This document shows positions 17,343 to 27,000 of a stretch of DNA of 64,000 bases, in pieces. This DNA is from Indolivaga alginatilytica. Its GTDB lineage: Bacteria; Bacteroidota; Bacteroidia; Bacteroidales; Dysgonomonadaceae. The DNA lies in assembly GCF_003201355.1 (NCBI RefSeq), contig NZ_QICL01000004.1:1-64000 (forward strand), given 5' to 3'. Under the pieces are notes generated by a model. It was not told the DNA's origin. It searched no databases and worked only from the letters and a program-made list of their open reading frames with translations. Both the position numbers and the translations under genes were made by a program. The stretch's first letter is position 1, and each line of letters opens with the position of its first letter.

Positions 17343-19088
17343 ATGAAATTTAAAAATTTATTATATATCCTCGGATTTGCCGGAATAGTAGCTTCATGCG
17401 AAGTAACGGACATTGATCCTTTAGACGCTGTTACAGACGCAACCTATTGGTCGAGCGTATCAGATTTACAACTATATGCAAATAGTTTTTATACTAATCT
17501 ATCGGAACCCGCCGTCGACAAGGATAATACCAGCGACAATTGTATTACAACGAATTACAGTGCTTTCCTCTTCAACGAATCCACAATTCCGTCCACAGCA
17601 TCGGGTGCAGGGTGGACATGGACAAATATTCGTGCCTGCAATTTCTTTTTGAATCGTTATCAGCAAGTTAAAGGCAGTGAATCCGAGATTAATGTATATG
17701 TAGCAGAAGTCCGCTTTTTCAGGGCACTGGATTATTTCGGAAAGATAAAGAAATTCGGAGATGTTCCATGGTACGAGAAAGACCTGCAGACAACCGATAC
17801 CGAAGAGCTATACAAAGCCAGAGATTCCAGAGATTTCATCCTAGGCAAAATCATAGAAGATTTAGAATTTGCGATAAATTGGTTACCCGAATATGGAAAA
17901 GCAATCGAAGGGCGCCTCACAAAAGACGCTGCACGTACACAATTGGCACGTGTTTGCTTACACGAAGGTACTTTTAAGAAATATCATAATCTGACAGGCT
18001 CGCCTACTTCTAACGATCTACTTCGCAAAGCTGCTGATGTAGCAGAAGTAATTATGAATACAAAAAATTATAGTATAGTAAAAGGAACAGATGCCGGTGC
18101 AGGTCAAAAACCTTTTGAGGGGTATCCATTATATTATTGCAACCAATTTGTGCAGGAAGATTTGATTGCAAATAAAGAATGTATTTTGCCTCGTATCTAC
18201 CAAGACGGTATTCTTACACACCAGACAGGTCGTCAGGCGGGAGGTTCGGGAACGGGCTTATCTAAAGATTTTATTGAGTCATTCCTCTGCGACGATGGTT
18301 TACCTATTGGCTCAAGCAGCCGTTATCAAGGGGATGACTATATTGAAACTGAAATTAAGAATCGGGATCCACGTTTGTATCAGATTGTAGACAATAAAAA
18401 CCGTCCTTATTTGGTAATGAATGGAGAACAACAAGTAAATCCATATACAAATGTTGATCCTTCGGCTGCCGTAACAGGTTATCCATGTGTGAAATTCCGT
18501 TCACCGCTTCCCGTACAAGCCGAAGCCCGAAAAACTACATTCGACTGGTTTGTATATCGTTATGCAGAAGTGTTATTGATATACGCAGAAGCCAAAGCTG
18601 AACTAGGAGAATGTACACAGCAAGTGCTAGATTTAACGATCAATCAATTAAGGGATCGGGTAGATATGCCTCATCTGACAATTAATCCGATAGCAGACCC
18701 CAATCCGATTGATTACGGATATACAATATCGCCTCTGCTATATGAAATACGTCGCGAACGCCGTATCGAACTTATAACAGAAGGCTTCCGCTTAGATGAT
18801 GTCAAACGCTGGAAAGCAGGAAAACTCTTTGAAAACCCAAAGACTATGCTTGGTATCCGGGTAACGGATAAAGTTATTTCGGTGTATCCGGCAGGCGTAT
18901 TCGGAGGCGAAAATGGCCGCCCATTAATTGAGTACAATGGAAAGACTTATTTACGTCCCTATCTGGGTAAATCGCTGACAGAGGCTGGTCGTAAATGGAG
19001 CGACACAGATAAACGTTACCTCGATCCTTTACCTACCGGCGAGATATTATTAAATCCCAATTTGACCCAAAATCCGGGCTGGAAATAA
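17343..19088 (+). CDS. susD: SusD/RagB-like surface nutrient-binding lipoprotein
   Basis: 581 residues from the ATG at 17343. An in-frame TTG at 17286 would add 19 residues before a normal lipoprotein signal, so the later start is chosen. Lipobox VASC places the lipidated Cys at residue 19 or 20. The mature protein has the helical TPR-rich SusD fold: YWSSVSDLQLYANSFY, EVRFFRALDYFGKIKKFGDVPW, and the C-terminal YRYAEVLLIYAEAKAELGE and IRRERRIELITEGFRLDDVKRWK, which are the family's best-conserved blocks. It caps the SusC barrel and hands substrate to it. No glycosidase or regulator of this locus follows; the next genes are acetyltransferases. Confidence 0.96.
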   Translation: MKFKNLLYILGFAGIVASCEVTDIDPLDAVTDATYWSSVSDLQLYANSFYTNLSEPAVDKDNTSDNCITTNYSAFLFNESTIPSTASGAGWTWTNIRACNFFLNRYQQVKGSESEINVYVAEVRFFRALDYFGKIKKFGDVPWYEKDLQTTDTEELYKARDSRDFILGKIIEDLEFAINWLPEYGKAIEGRLTKDAARTQLARVCLHEGTFKKYHNLTGSPTSNDLLRKAADVAEVIMNTKNYSIVKGTDAGAGQKPFEGYPLYYCNQFVQEDLIANKECILPRIYQDGILTHQTGRQAGGSGTGLSKDFIESFLCDDGLPIGSSSRYQGDDYIETEIKNRDPRLYQIVDNKNRPYLVMNGEQQVNPYTNVDPSAAVTGYPCVKFRSPLPVQAEARKTTFDWFVYRYAEVLLIYAEAKAELGECTQQVLDLTINQLRDRVDMPHLTINPIADPNPIDYGYTISPLLYEIRRERRIELITEGFRLDDVKRWKAGKLFENPKTMLGIRVTDKVISVYPAGVFGGENGRPLIEYNGKTYLRPYLGKSLTEAGRKWSDTDKRYLDPLPTGEILLNPNLTQNPGWK

Positions 19089-19103
19089 CAGTTTACTGAT
19101 AAT

Positions 19104-19130
19104 CAAAGGGAGTATAAATTGCTCCCTTTG
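19104..19130 (+). terminator. Intrinsic terminator after susD
   Basis: CAAAGGGAG pairs with CTCCCTTTG across a 9-base loop, followed by TATTTTATT. It starts 16 bases after the susD stop, closing the susCD unit. Confidence 0.8.
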
Positions 19131-19183
19131 TATTTTATTCCATTTTAGAATTGCTCTAATTCTCCAAAAATAGTATAAACCGC

Positions 19184-19191
19184 TATATTTG
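19184..19191 (+). promoter_or_regulatory. Candidate -7 promoter element deciding the GNAT start
   Basis: TATATTTG matches TAnnTTTG exactly. It overlaps the first possible ATG (19189) of the acetyltransferase frame, so that ATG could not be in the transcript. The ATG at 19225 is about 34 bases downstream and is the likely start. Confidence 0.5.
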
Positions 19192-19224
19192 TATGGAAGA
19201 ACCCTCTTTATATTTGAATTTATT

Positions 19225-19788
19225 ATGATTACTATTCGTCATGCTGCAATAGATGAGAAAAGAAAAACATACGAATGGCTATGCCTTTCCGACACTGCAG
19301 CTATGCATATGGGTAAACCCGATTTTCCGGAGAATCCAATCCCCACATGGCAGGAGTTTCAAAATGATTTCGAAGACTTCTATTACCAACAAGAAAGCCT
19401 TCATTTAGGCTCGGTTATGATTATCGAAAAAGACGGGAACGAGATAGGTGCAACTTGTTACGCTTGCTTTCACCTTCATCACCATATGGCTGAATTGGAT
19501 ATTTGGCTGAAATCGAAGGCTTATTGCGGAAAAGGTTATGGTACTGAGGCTCTGAAAGAATTAATCAATTATTTGAATAGCAGTTTGGATACTACCCAAT
19601 TTATTATCAGACCTTCGGAAAAGAATATCGGAGCAATTAAGTCATATCAAAAGGCAGGCTTTAGAAAAATAGAGAATAAAGAGGAAGCTATCAACCAATA
19701 TCTGTTAGAGAAATATCTGGACAACTATGGAAGTGGCGATTATGGCATGAATAGTACAGCTGTTTTAACTTTAGTATTGGAAGACTAG
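19225..19788 (+). CDS. GNAT-family N-acetyltransferase
   Basis: 187 residues from ATG 19225 (MITIRHA). The upstream ATG at 19189 lies inside the candidate promoter, and its 12 extra residues do not fit the family's beginning. The GNAT fold is seen in IIEKDGNEIGATCYACFH (strands 2-4), the AELDIWL segment, the acetyl-CoA-binding KAYCGKGYGTEALKELINYL (the Q/RxxGxG/A motif, here CGKGYG) and the ending NIGAIKSYQKAGFRKIE. Substrate unknown: antibiotic, protein N-terminus or small amine. It lies 20 bases before a second acetyltransferase and probably shares its transcript. Confidence 0.85.
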   Translation: MITIRHAAIDEKRKTYEWLCLSDTAAMHMGKPDFPENPIPTWQEFQNDFEDFYYQQESLHLGSVMIIEKDGNEIGATCYACFHLHHHMAELDIWLKSKAYCGKGYGTEALKELINYLNSSLDTTQFIIRPSEKNIGAIKSYQKAGFRKIENKEEAINQYLLEKYLDNYGSGDYGMNSTAVLTLVLED

Positions 19789-19808
19789 AACTAATAAAAC
19801 TTTATAAT

Positions 19809-20306
19809 ATGGAATGGAAATTAAGAAAGTGGCAAGATTCGGACTTAGACAGTTTGGTAAAACATGCAAACAATTACAATATAGCAAAATACCTTACCGA
19901 TCAATTTCCTCATCCTTATAATATAGAAGATGCAAAAAACTACTTGTCGTTAATAAGAGACAACAATCCGACTAACGTTTTTGCAATAGAAGTAGATGAA
20001 GAAGCAGCTGGTTCAATAGGTATATTTCCTCAAACTGACATTCATTGCAAAAATGCAGAACTAGGGTATTGGTTATCTGAAGAGCATTGGGGTAAAGGAA
20101 TCATGCCTGAGGCTATAAAACAAATTGTTGATTATGGATTCAAAACATTTGATATCACCAGAATATTTGCCCGTCCATTCTCCACCAATAGACAATCCCA
20201 ACGAGTCCTCGAAAAAGCAGGATTTAAGCTCGAAGGTAAATTCGAAAAGGTATTATTCAAAAATGGAGAATATCTTGATGAATTCATCTTTGCTATAAGA
20301 AAATAA
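19809..20306 (+). CDS. GNAT acetyltransferase, RimJ/RimL-like
   Basis: 165 residues resembling ribosomal-protein/aminoglycoside-type N-acetyltransferases (RimJ/RimL group). MEWKLRKWQDSDLDSLVKHANN opens the fold, AELGYWLSEEHWGKGIMPEAIKQIVDYGF contains the acetyl-CoA P-loop-like motif (WGKGIM), and NRQSQRVLEKAGFKLEGKFEKVLFKNGEYLDEFIFAI is the typical C-terminal part. Acceptor unknown. Probable operon with the preceding GNAT gene (20-base gap). The region behind it holds a dispersed repeat rather than a clear terminator. Confidence 0.88.
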   Translation: MEWKLRKWQDSDLDSLVKHANNYNIAKYLTDQFPHPYNIEDAKNYLSLIRDNNPTNVFAIEVDEEAAGSIGIFPQTDIHCKNAELGYWLSEEHWGKGIMPEAIKQIVDYGFKTFDITRIFARPFSTNRQSQRVLEKAGFKLEGKFEKVLFKNGEYLDEFIFAIRK

Positions 20307-20667
20307 CAGTTTATAAGATTGCCCGATTTATGCAAATTTATCTATCAATAAACAGTTATCAGCCAACAGTCAACAAGAGAAAATAAGAACCGTGAAAAAG
20401 TGTTACTTTTGTAACCTTTGTAACCTTTTAAGTGTTTTATCACTGATTTACAGCGACCTACAAAACGGTCAAAAGTGACAGTTATTAGCCCTTTAGCCGT
20501 TACTTTTGTTACTTAATTTGTTTACTTTTTGTAACCTTTGGTAAGTATAACAGCAATAGCTTGTTGCTATTCGATAGTATTTCATTAAATACTTTTATTC
20601 ACTTGATGAGCCTTTATTGTAGAACTTTTAAACTACTTATCGGCATTAATAACAAATCGATATAACC
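20307..20667. other. Intergenic region filled by repeat family 2
   Basis: 361 bases. About 220 of them (20337-20560) are the most complete copy of the GTAACC repeat. The last 110 bases before the fucosidase contain a CTTGTTGCTATTCG segment and AT-rich DNA with no clear -7 element. Confidence 0.6.
20337..20560 (+). repeat. Dispersed repeat family 2, copy 3 (most complete)
   Basis: The order is a TTTATCTATCAATAAACAG block (20337-20361), a core at 20400-20429 built from GTTACTTTTG, TAACCTTTG and TAACCTTTT, CTGATTTACAGC (20443-20454), AAAAGTGACAG (about 20470), a second GTTACTTTTGTTAC, then CTTTGGTAAGTATAACAGC (20536). The core matches the minus-strand copy at 32563-32592 in 29 of 30 bases. The final segment matches the leader-module tail at 366-389 in 21 of 24 bases, linking the two repeat families. 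Confidence 0.75.
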
Positions 20668-22728
20668 ATGCATTTAAAACATCTATTAATCGGGTTAGGA
20701 ATTTATTCCGGCATATTTTCATTGTATGCTGATGTACCTCCACCCTCACCTATTTTACCTGGACCTACTCCCGAGCAAGTTCAATGGCAGAAGATGGAAA
20801 ACTATGCCTTTGTTCACTTCGGATTAAATACGTTTAATGATCTGGAATGGGGATACGGAAATACTCCCGCTTCAACCTTTAACCCTACCGATCTGAATTG
20901 CAATCAATGGGTTTCTATCATAAAAGCAGCAGGATTAAAAGGCGTAATCCTCACCGCTAAACACCACGATGGTTTTTGTTTATGGCCTACCAAAACCACA
21001 GAATATAGTGTAAAAAACTCACCATGGCAGGATGGAAAAGGTGACATGGTAAAAGATCTATCAGATGCCTGCAAAAGACAAGGTTTGAAATTTGGGATTT
21101 ATCTTTCGCCTTGGGATAGAAACAGTGCCCATTATGGTAAAGACGAATATGTAAAGATATACCACGAACAGATAAATGAACTAATCTCTAATTACGGACC
21201 TTTATTCGAATATTGGTTTGACGGAGCTAATGGTGGTAATGGTTGGTATGGTGGTGCAGATGAAACCCGCTCCATTAATGCTGACACTTACTACGGTTAT
21301 GAGGTTGCCCGCGATATGATTAAGGCAAAACATCCTTCGGCTATGATTTTCGGTGGTACTGTTCCCGATATCCGTTGGGTTGGTAATGAAGAAGGTTGGG
21401 CAGGACAAACAAACTGGTCTATGATTTCTCCCGACCAAAAACCTCATTATACCCAAAATCAATGGGGAATGGAGAATGGAAATACGTGGCTGCCTGCCGA
21501 ATGTGATGTATCGATCCGTCCGGGATGGTTCTATCACGATCGCGAAGATCATCAAGTACGTTCTGTTGGTAATCTGGTAAACTTATATTACGAAAGTGTA
21601 GGACGCAATGCAAACCTACTGCTTAACTTTCCGGTAGCTTTGAGTGGAAGAATTCACCCTATTGATTCTCTTCGTATAATGGATTGGCATAGAGCAATGC
21701 AAGACGAATTGAAAGATAATGTTCTTAAAAGGGCTACAGTTACAGCAACCAATACTCGAGACAAAGCCTTTTCGCCAAGTATGGTAAATGATGGAAATTG
21801 GGATACCTATTGGGCAACTTCGGATGAAGTAACCACAGGCTCTTTGACTATTACATTAAAGAAACCTTCACTTGTAAACAGACTTTTGATTCAGGAATAT
21901 ATTCCTCTCGGACAAAGAGTAGCTTCTTTTAATGTTGAAATTCAGAATAAAGGGCAATGGTCTCCCATAGCAACTTCCGACTCCATGACTACCGTTGGCT
22001 ATAAGCGCATCTTACGTTTTGCTACAACAGAAGCAACTCGAATCCGAATCAATTTCACAAGAGCCCGAGGTCCTCTATGTATCAACAATGTAGAAGCATA
22101 CCTTGCACCCATGTTGATGGAAGAACCTAGAATAACACGTAACGGAAAAGACGAAGTTCGTATAAATTCGACTAGCGATGGCGCCGAAATACTTTATACT
22201 ACTGACGGTAGCGAACCCACACCGCAAACAGCGATGGTATATAACGCTCCGTTTTCGTTTCCAAGGAAAGGAACTATAAACGCGATTACTTACGATCGTC
22301 GACAAAAGAAACAGAGCCCCGTTAGCGCCCGACGATTTGATATACCTTCTTCATCGTATCGAGTTTCGAATATAGACCATCAGAAGACATCTGCCATGTT
22401 TGATGGAAATGGCTTTTCGGCTTACTATCTACCCGAAGCAGTAGATGAGTTGGTAGTAGTTCTTACAGAACCTCAAACAATCAACGGCTTTGTGTATGTA
22501 CCTAATCAAGGGCGAGATTCTCAAGGTCATATCGACAGTTATCAATTTTATATAGACGATAAAATGGTTGCTTCGGGCGAATTCTCGAACATCAAGCACA
22601 ATCCCATAGAACAGCGAATTCAATTCGACCCGATCAGAGGTCAAACTGTTCGCCTAAAGATTTTACGAGTGGTTGACGATGTTAAACGCATCGGAATAGG
22701 TGAATTCTCAGTTTTGACTACTGATTAA
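20668..22728 (+). CDS. GH29 alpha-L-fucosidase with carbohydrate-binding modules
   Basis: A 686-residue secreted exo-enzyme that should remove alpha-linked L-fucose with retention. Signal peptide about 1-21. The catalytic (beta/alpha)8 domain covers about 30-340: [26 protein letters not shown], the nucleophile motif [10 protein letters not shown] with Asp185, and [17 protein letters not shown] with Glu279 as candidate acid/base. The pattern resembles the Bacteroides enzymes of the GH29-B type, often specific for branched alpha-1,3/1,4-fucose. Residues about 345-475 form an F5/8 type C (CBM32-like) domain, 480-565 a chitobiase-like FN3 module ([16 protein letters not shown]), and 570-686 a second F5/8-type domain. 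It is separate from susCD, with its own terminator. Confidence 0.93.
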   Translation: MHLKHLLIGLGIYSGIFSLYADVPPPSPILPGPTPEQVQWQKMENYAFVHFGLNTFNDLEWGYGNTPASTFNPTDLNCNQWVSIIKAAGLKGVILTAKHHDGFCLWPTKTTEYSVKNSPWQDGKGDMVKDLSDACKRQGLKFGIYLSPWDRNSAHYGKDEYVKIYHEQINELISNYGPLFEYWFDGANGGNGWYGGADETRSINADTYYGYEVARDMIKAKHPSAMIFGGTVPDIRWVGNEEGWAGQTNWSMISPDQKPHYTQNQWGMENGNTWLPAECDVSIRPGWFYHDREDHQVRSVGNLVNLYYESVGRNANLLLNFPVALSGRIHPIDSLRIMDWHRAMQDELKDNVLKRATVTATNTRDKAFSPSMVNDGNWDTYWATSDEVTTGSLTITLKKPSLVNRLLIQEYIPLGQRVASFNVEIQNKGQWSPIATSDSMTTVGYKRILRFATTEATRIRINFTRARGPLCINNVEAYLAPMLMEEPRITRNGKDEVRINSTSDGAEILYTTDGSEPTPQTAMVYNAPFSFPRKGTINAITYDRRQKKQSPVSARRFDIPSSSYRVSNIDHQKTSAMFDGNGFSAYYLPEAVDELVVVLTEPQTINGFVYVPNQGRDSQGHIDSYQFYIDDKMVASGEFSNIKHNPIEQRIQFDPIRGQTVRLKILRVVDDVKRIGIGEFSVLTTD

Positions 22729-22762
22729 TCAAGAATAAGTATCGACCTAGATAATAAGAACA

Positions 22763-22800
22763 AGAAGCTATTCGATAAATCCGAATAGCTTCTTTGCTTT
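22763..22800 (+). terminator. Intrinsic terminator after the fucosidase
   Basis: AGAAGCTATTCG pairs with CGAATAGCTTCT over 12 bp around a short ATAAATC loop, followed by TTGCTTTT. It begins 35 bases after the fucosidase stop. Confidence 0.85.
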
Positions 22801-22848
22801 TAAATAACCTCGAATATAAACGGGTAATCATTAAAAAAAACAAAATGA

Positions 22849-22880
22849 TTGTTCGAAAATGGAAAATATGTCTATTTTTG
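22849..22880 (+). promoter_or_regulatory. Promoter of the heavy-metal efflux operon
   Basis: TTG at 22849-22851 and TATTTTTG at 22873-22880 are 21 bases apart, matching the Bacteroidetes -33/-7 architecture. This is the best-formed promoter in the window. It lies 121 bases before the first gene, leaving a leader that contains repeat module copy C. Confidence 0.65.
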
Positions 22881-22899
22881 TGGCATTACATATTATTCT

Positions 22900-22955
22900 A
22901 AGGTCACAGACCTTTTTATTGCTTTGGCAGGCATAACAACCAGAGATAGTTATAC
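22900..22955 (+). repeat. Leader repeat module, copy C
   Basis: AAGGTCACAGACCTTTTTAT (22900-22919) continues as TGCTTTGG and a tail containing CATAACAACCAGAGATAGTT. The palindrome starts 20 bases after the -7 element, so it should be near the 5' end of the operon mRNA. In copy A the same distance is 17 bases. The 6-bp AAGGTC/GACCTT stem followed by T residues looks like a weak terminator. Confidence 0.65.
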
Positions 22956-23000
22956 TGATAAAACATCGCATTAAATATTAAACGTTACTTAAATTATCGT

Positions 23001-23483
23001 ATGAAACGGATCGTATCTATATTTCTACTTTTATTAATGCTTGTTGTTGGTGCCCATCCGGTATTAGCAATGCATTTTTGTGAAGGGAATTTACATTCGG
23101 TAGGTATCTTAGATAATGATATAGAAAAGTCATGTTGTGATGATATGCCAAATATGCCACAACACAATGAACCACAATCTTGCTGTGCAGAAAATTCTGA
23201 TACAACATCTCATCATAAAGAATCAGGATTATCAAAATCGCACGAAGATTGTTGTGATATTCAAAAAATAAAAATCTCAACAGACGATTATCAGCGTCAA
23301 GAAAGACAGCTTAACACCAATCATATATTGCCATCTTTTGACAATGTCTGGTTTACATTAAACTATATATTAAACTCTATTGAACCTGATAATACAGTTG
23401 AAGTCAGACAAACTTTTCCGCCCGGAGGTCTCATAAATCAACATGTAGACCTACTTACTTACATCTGCATCTACCGTATTTAA
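23001..23483 (+). CDS. HYC_CC_PP-family secreted protein
   Basis: 160 residues with a signal peptide (about 1-23, ends PVLA) and the features that give this Bacteroidota family its name: a His-x-Cys near the mature N-terminus (MHFCEG, residues 25-28), several Cys-Cys pairs (SCCDD, SCCAE, DCCDI) and a Pro-Pro near the C-terminus (TFPPGG). A His-rich stretch, TTSHHKESG, lies between the Cys pairs. The exact function is not known. The Cys/His pairs and its place as first gene of a CusCBA-type operon suggest a periplasmic or surface metal-binding accessory protein. Comparable proteins are found beside copper and other heavy-metal exporters. Confidence 0.85.
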   Translation: MKRIVSIFLLLLMLVVGAHPVLAMHFCEGNLHSVGILDNDIEKSCCDDMPNMPQHNEPQSCCAENSDTTSHHKESGLSKSHEDCCDIQKIKISTDDYQRQERQLNTNHILPSFDNVWFTLNYILNSIEPDNTVEVRQTFPPGGLINQHVDLLTYICIYRI

Positions 23484-23629
23484 TTTTATAAGTCTGTAAT
23501 AATTAATTATAGGCAAGGCACTTTTATGTCTAAACATGTGTGGAAATTCTACCATTCAAGTTTCGTGCTATTTGTGTTTTCGATATATCTATAATCAAAT
23601 TTAGTATATGTTTATAAAATTAATGAACA

Positions 23630-24040
23630 ATGAAACCTTTATATGTATTAATAATGGGTATCGCTTTATCAACAAGCTATACCATGGCACAATCGTGCCA
23701 CAAGCAAACTATTACAAATGATTCTGTAATCTCAACAACAGAACAACCACAGTACGAAGTTATCAAACAGTTGCTAGATGAGCCGTCTACCATTATTATT
23801 GATGTGCGTACCCCCGAAGAGTTTAACGAAGGTCATATAGAAACATCTATAAATATGCCTCTGCAAACTCTTGAAGACTCTCTTTTGCCTTTGAAAGACT
23901 ACAAAAACATTGTAATTGTCTGTAAAAGTGGAAAAAGAGCTGAGCAAGCAAAAACATTACTTACCCTTAAAGGGTTTACTAATGTATATAATGCCGGAGG
24001 CTGGCAAACTTTAGACACAGAACTTAAATCTAAAAAATAA
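23630..24040 (+). CDS. Secreted rhodanese-like domain protein
   Basis: 136 residues with a signal peptide (1-20, TMAQ) and one rhodanese domain: IIIDVRTPEEFNEGHIETSINMPL, then the active-site loop CKSGKRA with Cys98, and GFTNVYNAGGWQTL at the end. Single-domain rhodaneses carry persulfide sulfur or act as cyanide/thiol sulfurtransferases. In this periplasmic setting, four bases before the RND pump gene, it may handle sulfur or thiol-bound metal; that role is inference. The Cys23 just after the cleavage site is not in a normal lipobox. It is in the same operon as its neighbours. Confidence 0.88.
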   Translation: MKPLYVLIMGIALSTSYTMAQSCHKQTITNDSVISTTEQPQYEVIKQLLDEPSTIIIDVRTPEEFNEGHIETSINMPLQTLEDSLLPLKDYKNIVIVCKSGKRAEQAKTLLTLKGFTNVYNAGGWQTLDTELKSKK

Positions 24041-24044
24041 AACT

Positions 24045-27000
24045 ATGATCAACAGAATAATCAAGTATTTTCTTGATAATAGGTTAATAACAATATTATT
24101 ACTTATTATGATTATTGCATGGGGATTATCGACCGCCCCATTCAATTGGCATGGAGGCTTATTGCCTCGTGATCCTGTTCCCGTGGATGCAATCCCCGAT
24201 ATTGGGGAGAATCAACAAATTGTAGCAACCGAATGGATGGGACGTTCTCCAAAAGATATTCAAGAACAAGTTACCTATCCACTGACAACCTCATTATTAG
24301 GAGTTCCGGGAGTAAAAACTATCCGAAGCACTTCGATGTTTGGTATGTCGTTTATTTACATCATATTCGATGACGATGTTGAATTTTACTGGAGTCGTTC
24401 GCGCATTCTTGAAAAGCTCAATTCTCTACCCTCAGGCACTTTACCCGAAGGTGTACAGCCTAGTTTAGGACCCGATGCAACTGCTTTGGGACAAGTATAT
24501 TGGTACACACTAGAAGGTAGAAATCCCGAAACAGGAGAACCTACCGGAGGATGGGATCCCGATGAATTAAGAACCATTCAAGACTTTTACGCAAAATACT
24601 CTATATCGTCTGCCGAAGGAGTGTCGGAAGTAGCCTCTATTGGAGGTTTTATCAAAGAGTATCAGGTTGAGATAAATCCTGATGCTATGAGAGCATTTAA
24701 TGTCTCGGTGATGGATGTAATGAATGCAATCCAAAAGAGTAACCTCGATATAGGTGCAGAAACCATAGAAATAAATAAGGTAGAATATCTGGTCAGAGGA
24801 TTAGGTTATATAAAAAATGTATCTGATCTCGAAGAGGCTGCAATAACAGTTAGAGACGGTGTACCCGTTAAAATAAAAGATGTTGCATTTGTCAACCTTG
24901 GTCCTGCTACCCGAAGAGGCGGATTAGACAAAGAAGGTGTTGAAGCTGTAGGTGGTGTAGTTGTTGCCCGCTATGGGTCTAACCCAATGCAGGTTATCAA
25001 CAATGTAAAAGAAAAGATCAAAGAGATGGAAGCAGGTCTTCCCCAAAAGACTCTGGCAGATGGTACTGTATCTAAAGTTACAGTTGTACCTTTCTATGAC
25101 AGATCGGGATTGATTCAAGAAACAATAGGAACACTCGAAACAGCTCTTTCGCATGAGATACTTATTTGTATTATAGTAGTTATTGTTCTCGTATTCAATC
25201 TACGGGCATCTATTATCATATCAAGTATTTTACCGATTGCAGTACTCTGTACATTTATAATAATGCGGTACACAGGTGTCGAAGCTAATATTGTAGCACT
25301 ATCTGGTATTGCCATTGCTATCGGGGTTATGATAGATGTGGGTGTCGTCTTTGTCGAGAATATAATCCGGCATATGGAAGAGGAAGAGAATCTCACCGTC
25401 AGGAAAGGAAAAGCCTTTGTAAACCTTATCTATAAGAGTGTAAGCGAAGTCTCGGGAGCTTTATCTACTGCTATGCTTACAACAATAATCAGTTTCCTTC
25501 CCGTTTTTGCGATGGAAGCTCAGGAAGGTAAACTATTTAAGCCCTTGGCATATACAAAAACATTTGCTCTGGTCTCTGCATTCTTGTTGGGTATTGCTAT
25601 GCTGCCAACCATTGCTTATTATATTTTCTCACTTAAAATAACATCTAAGCAAGTAAAAAAAGTAGCCAATATAGTTCTTGTAGCAGGAGGTATTATTCTC
25701 TTTATGTTCACAGGAGTTATTGCTGCTCTTGGGCTTACCTTATTAGGCTTGAATAATCTATTCGCCTATTATTGGGAGAACAACAAGATACCTACATATA
25801 TAAATATTGGAATAGCCCTTCTAATAGCAGTGTATTATCTGACTATAGAATGGCTACCGATAGGAACACAAGAAGGTTTGTCTATCAATTTTGTATTTGT
25901 GATAGCGTCTATCGCCATCATATTGGGAATATTGTGGGTATTGGTTATCTATTATGAAGGCATTTTACGCTGGTGTCTGGCTCATCGTTGGAAATTTATG
26001 ATGCTGCCTCTTGTAACCGTATTCTTCGGAATCGTTATATGGCTAGGCTTCGATACTACTTTTGGTGTAATAGCCAAAGGTTTTGAAACTGTTGGTTGGA
26101 AAAGTGTCAGACAGACAGGATTCTGGCAAGCATCAAGCGAGAGATTCCCGGGAATAGGTGAAGAGTTTATGCCAAGCCTCAACGAAGGATCATTTCTATT
26201 GATGCCCACAAGTATGCCGCATACGGGGATAGAACAGAATCTTCAATTTATAGAAACTCTGGATAAACGCATTAGCAACATTCCCGAAGTAGAAATTGCA
26301 GTAGGTAAATGGGGACGTGTAAACTCGGCTCTAGACCCTGCTCCAACTCAGATGTTTGAAAATACAATTAACTACCGATCTGAATATATTTTGGATGAAA
26401 ATGGTCATAGAAAAAGATTCAAAGTAAACAGAGATGGCGAATTCATTCTTAAAGATGGCTCCGTTTATAAGCCAAAAGACGGATTCAGATTAATACCTGC
26501 TGATAGTCTTGTGGCTGATAATGGAGGTGATTATCTTCGTCAGTGGCGTCCTCATATTAAGAATACAGATGATATCTGGCAAGAAATAGTAAATGTTTCT
26601 CATATGCCGGGATTAACATCTGCGCCAAAATTACAACCTATTGAAGCTCGTTTAGTGATGTTATCCACAGGGATGCGTGCTCCGATGGGATTAAAAATAT
26701 CTGGCCCTGATCTGGAATCTATCGAGCAAGGAGGACGAGTCATGGAGCAAGCTCTCAAAGATGTGCCTTCTATTTTACCTTCAACTGTCTTTTATGATCG
26801 TGCAGTAGGTGCACCTTATATAGAGATTAAGTTGAACAGACAAAATATGGCTCGTTACGGCATTACGGTTGCCGATTTGCAGGATGTAATAGGTGCGGCC
26901 GTGGGAGGAATGGCTCTCACCACAACCGTAGAAGGCAGGGAACGTTTTCCTGTACGCTTGAGATACCCACGAGAATTGAGAAGTAACCCCGATGAATTAG

